Positions 13,042 to 13,685 of a stretch of 13,685 nucleotides of DNA are shown here, piece by piece; position 1 is the stretch's first letter, and every line of letters starts with the position of its first letter. A model generated the notes under the pieces. It searched no databases. It was not told where the DNA came from and was given only the letters and a program-made list of their open reading frames with translations. Both the position numbers and the translations under genes were made by a program. Source of the stretch: Bacillus_I endophytica_A. GTDB lineage: Bacteria > Bacillota > Bacilli > Bacillales > Bacillaceae_H. Location: NCBI RefSeq assembly GCF_026790145.1, contig NZ_JALAMS010000085.1, positions 1 to 13,685 of the forward strand, written 5' to 3'.

Positions 13042-13685
13042 CTATGATGAATAAGCTTTTTCGTATTCAATAGGGGAAAGATAAGGCAGAGAAGAATGCA
13101 TTCTTTTGGTATTATAATAGAGCTCTATATATTTAAATACTTCTTTTCGAGCTTGTTCGGGTGTCGTGAATTTGGTCCCATGAATGAGCTCTCTTTTTAT
13201 GGTCTTATAAAAGGATTCCATTAACGCATTATCATAAGGATTTCCTTTTCTACTGACACTTGAAACAGCCCCATACTTTTTCAGTATGGCTTGAAAATGA
13301 CTACCTGTATATTGAGACCCCTGGTCTGTATGGATAATTAATCCTGTTGGAGGATGCTCTTTCTTATATCCTTGTAAAAAAGCGTCTATCACAAGAGAAT
13401 CTTTCATCCGTGTACTCATAGACCAGCCACTCCCTTTTCTCGAATACATATCTACAAATACTGCGAGGTATAAGGTACCCTTTTGAGTAGGAATATAGGT
13501 AATGTCACCGACCCATATTTTATTTCGTCCGTCTGTGTGAAAAACTTGATTTAAGAGGTTGGGTCTTTCTATAGAAGGTGATTTCTTATTATAACGCTTA
13601 TAGCGATACCGACTTCCTTTCGCATACACGTTCATTTGACGCATTAGTTTGCCTACTCTTTTTTGATTTACCTTGATTCCCTTCT
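13042..13685 (-). CDS. IS3-family transposase OrfB (integrase core, 5'-partial)
   Basis: DDE transposase subunit of a copy-out-paste-in element. The rve integrase core is complete, with the catalytic triad in VGDITYIP (Asp), HTDQGSQYT (Asp) and NPYDNALMESFYKTIKREL (Glu, the usual 35 residues after the second Asp). The C-terminal YYNTKRMHSSLPYLSPIEYE is the family ending. An ATG at 13644 lies inside the gene: the frame stays open to the window edge as IKVNQKRVGKLMRQMNVY, the usual helix-turn-helix/linker segment of OrfB (IS150-type GIKVNQKRV). The true start, normally reached by -1 frameshifting from orfA, is outside. No damage is visible in this portion. Confidence 0.93.
   Translation of the reverse strand, partial: KGIKVNQKRVGKLMRQMNVYAKGSRYRYKRYNKKSPSIERPNLLNQVFHTDGRNKIWVGDITYIPTQKGTLYLAVFVDMYSRKGSGWSMSTRMKDSLVIDAFLQGYKKEHPPTGLIIHTDQGSQYTGSHFQAILKKYGAVSSVSRKGNPYDNALMESFYKTIKRELIHGTKFTTPEQARKEVFKYIELYYNTKRMHSSLPYLSPIEYEKAYSS

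Larger units (their letters stand above)
12960..13685 (-). mobile_element. IS3-family (IS150-like) insertion sequence, 3' end (partial)
   Basis: The terminal sequence TGGACTGCACCCCAATTGTT starting at 12960 is characteristic of the IS150/IS3 group (a TGnACTGCACCCC terminus). It is followed inward by a hairpin, CCAATTGTTAG (12971-12981) with CTAACAATTGG (12988-12998), and then by the transposase ORF on the minus strand. The other end, orfA and the target duplication lie beyond the window. Confidence 0.85.

Noticed and set aside
1..13685. CRISPR arrays, tRNA or rRNA genes, toxin-antitoxin or defence genes
   Set aside because: I looked for regularly spaced repeats, cloverleaf and rRNA motifs, and small paired genes on both strands and found none. 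The repeated elements here are widely spaced hairpins, not an array.

Overview
The window is AT-rich DNA that looks like a member of the Bacillaceae. The indicators are AGGAGG-type ribosome binding sites, a ktrA-ktrB potassium-uptake operon behind a ydaO/yuaA-type cyclic-di-AMP riboswitch, a MocR/PdxR-type regulator, a CadC-type ArsR remnant with tandem operators, and CBO0543-family membrane proteins. I cannot name the species.

Layout. 1-1287: the 3' part of a group II intron (reverse transcriptase, maturase and HNH ORF, then domains V and VI), lying sense-oriented inside a mocR-like gene whose 3' exon follows to 2244. 2353-4490: a bidirectional terminator, a 5'-truncated DHA2-type MFS exporter (-) and a tetR-like regulator (+) whose start is separated from its body by a one-base shift in an A8 run. 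4490-4770: remnant of a PaaI-like hotdog thioesterase. 5126-6085: an intact D-2-hydroxyacid dehydrogenase (-) with its own promoter. 6763-7089: an intact ynfA-type small membrane protein. 7215-7432: a frameshifted cadC/arsR remnant behind two well-preserved palindromic operators. 7703-10203: the intact riboswitch-ktrA-ktrB unit (-). 10270-11096: debris, including a possible recombinase tail and a GC-richer, broken NAD(P)H:quinone oxidoreductase-like gene. 11277-12743: a broken and an intact CBO0543-like membrane protein gene. 12960-13685: the 3' end of an IS3-family element that cuts into a small ORF.

The window is a mixture of a few healthy housekeeping or stress genes (dehydrogenase, ynfA, ktrAB, the CBO0543-like gene) and many decaying accessory genes. 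At least six genes are broken, and three of them carry a single-base indel in an A/T run of 7-8. That is either genuine decay or phase variation, or a sign of homopolymer errors in the assembly, and it should be settled before any of them is called dead. Several strong terminators stand beside no recognisable gene, which also suggests gene loss.

I did not find a clearly new defence or metabolic system. The least explained signal is a family of intergenic hairpins with different stems but similar loops and a shared 3' tail (6258, 7493 and 11156; tail only at 4906 and 7143). The best-supported regulatory finding is the complete c-di-AMP riboswitch with promoter, aptamer and terminator ahead of ktrAB.
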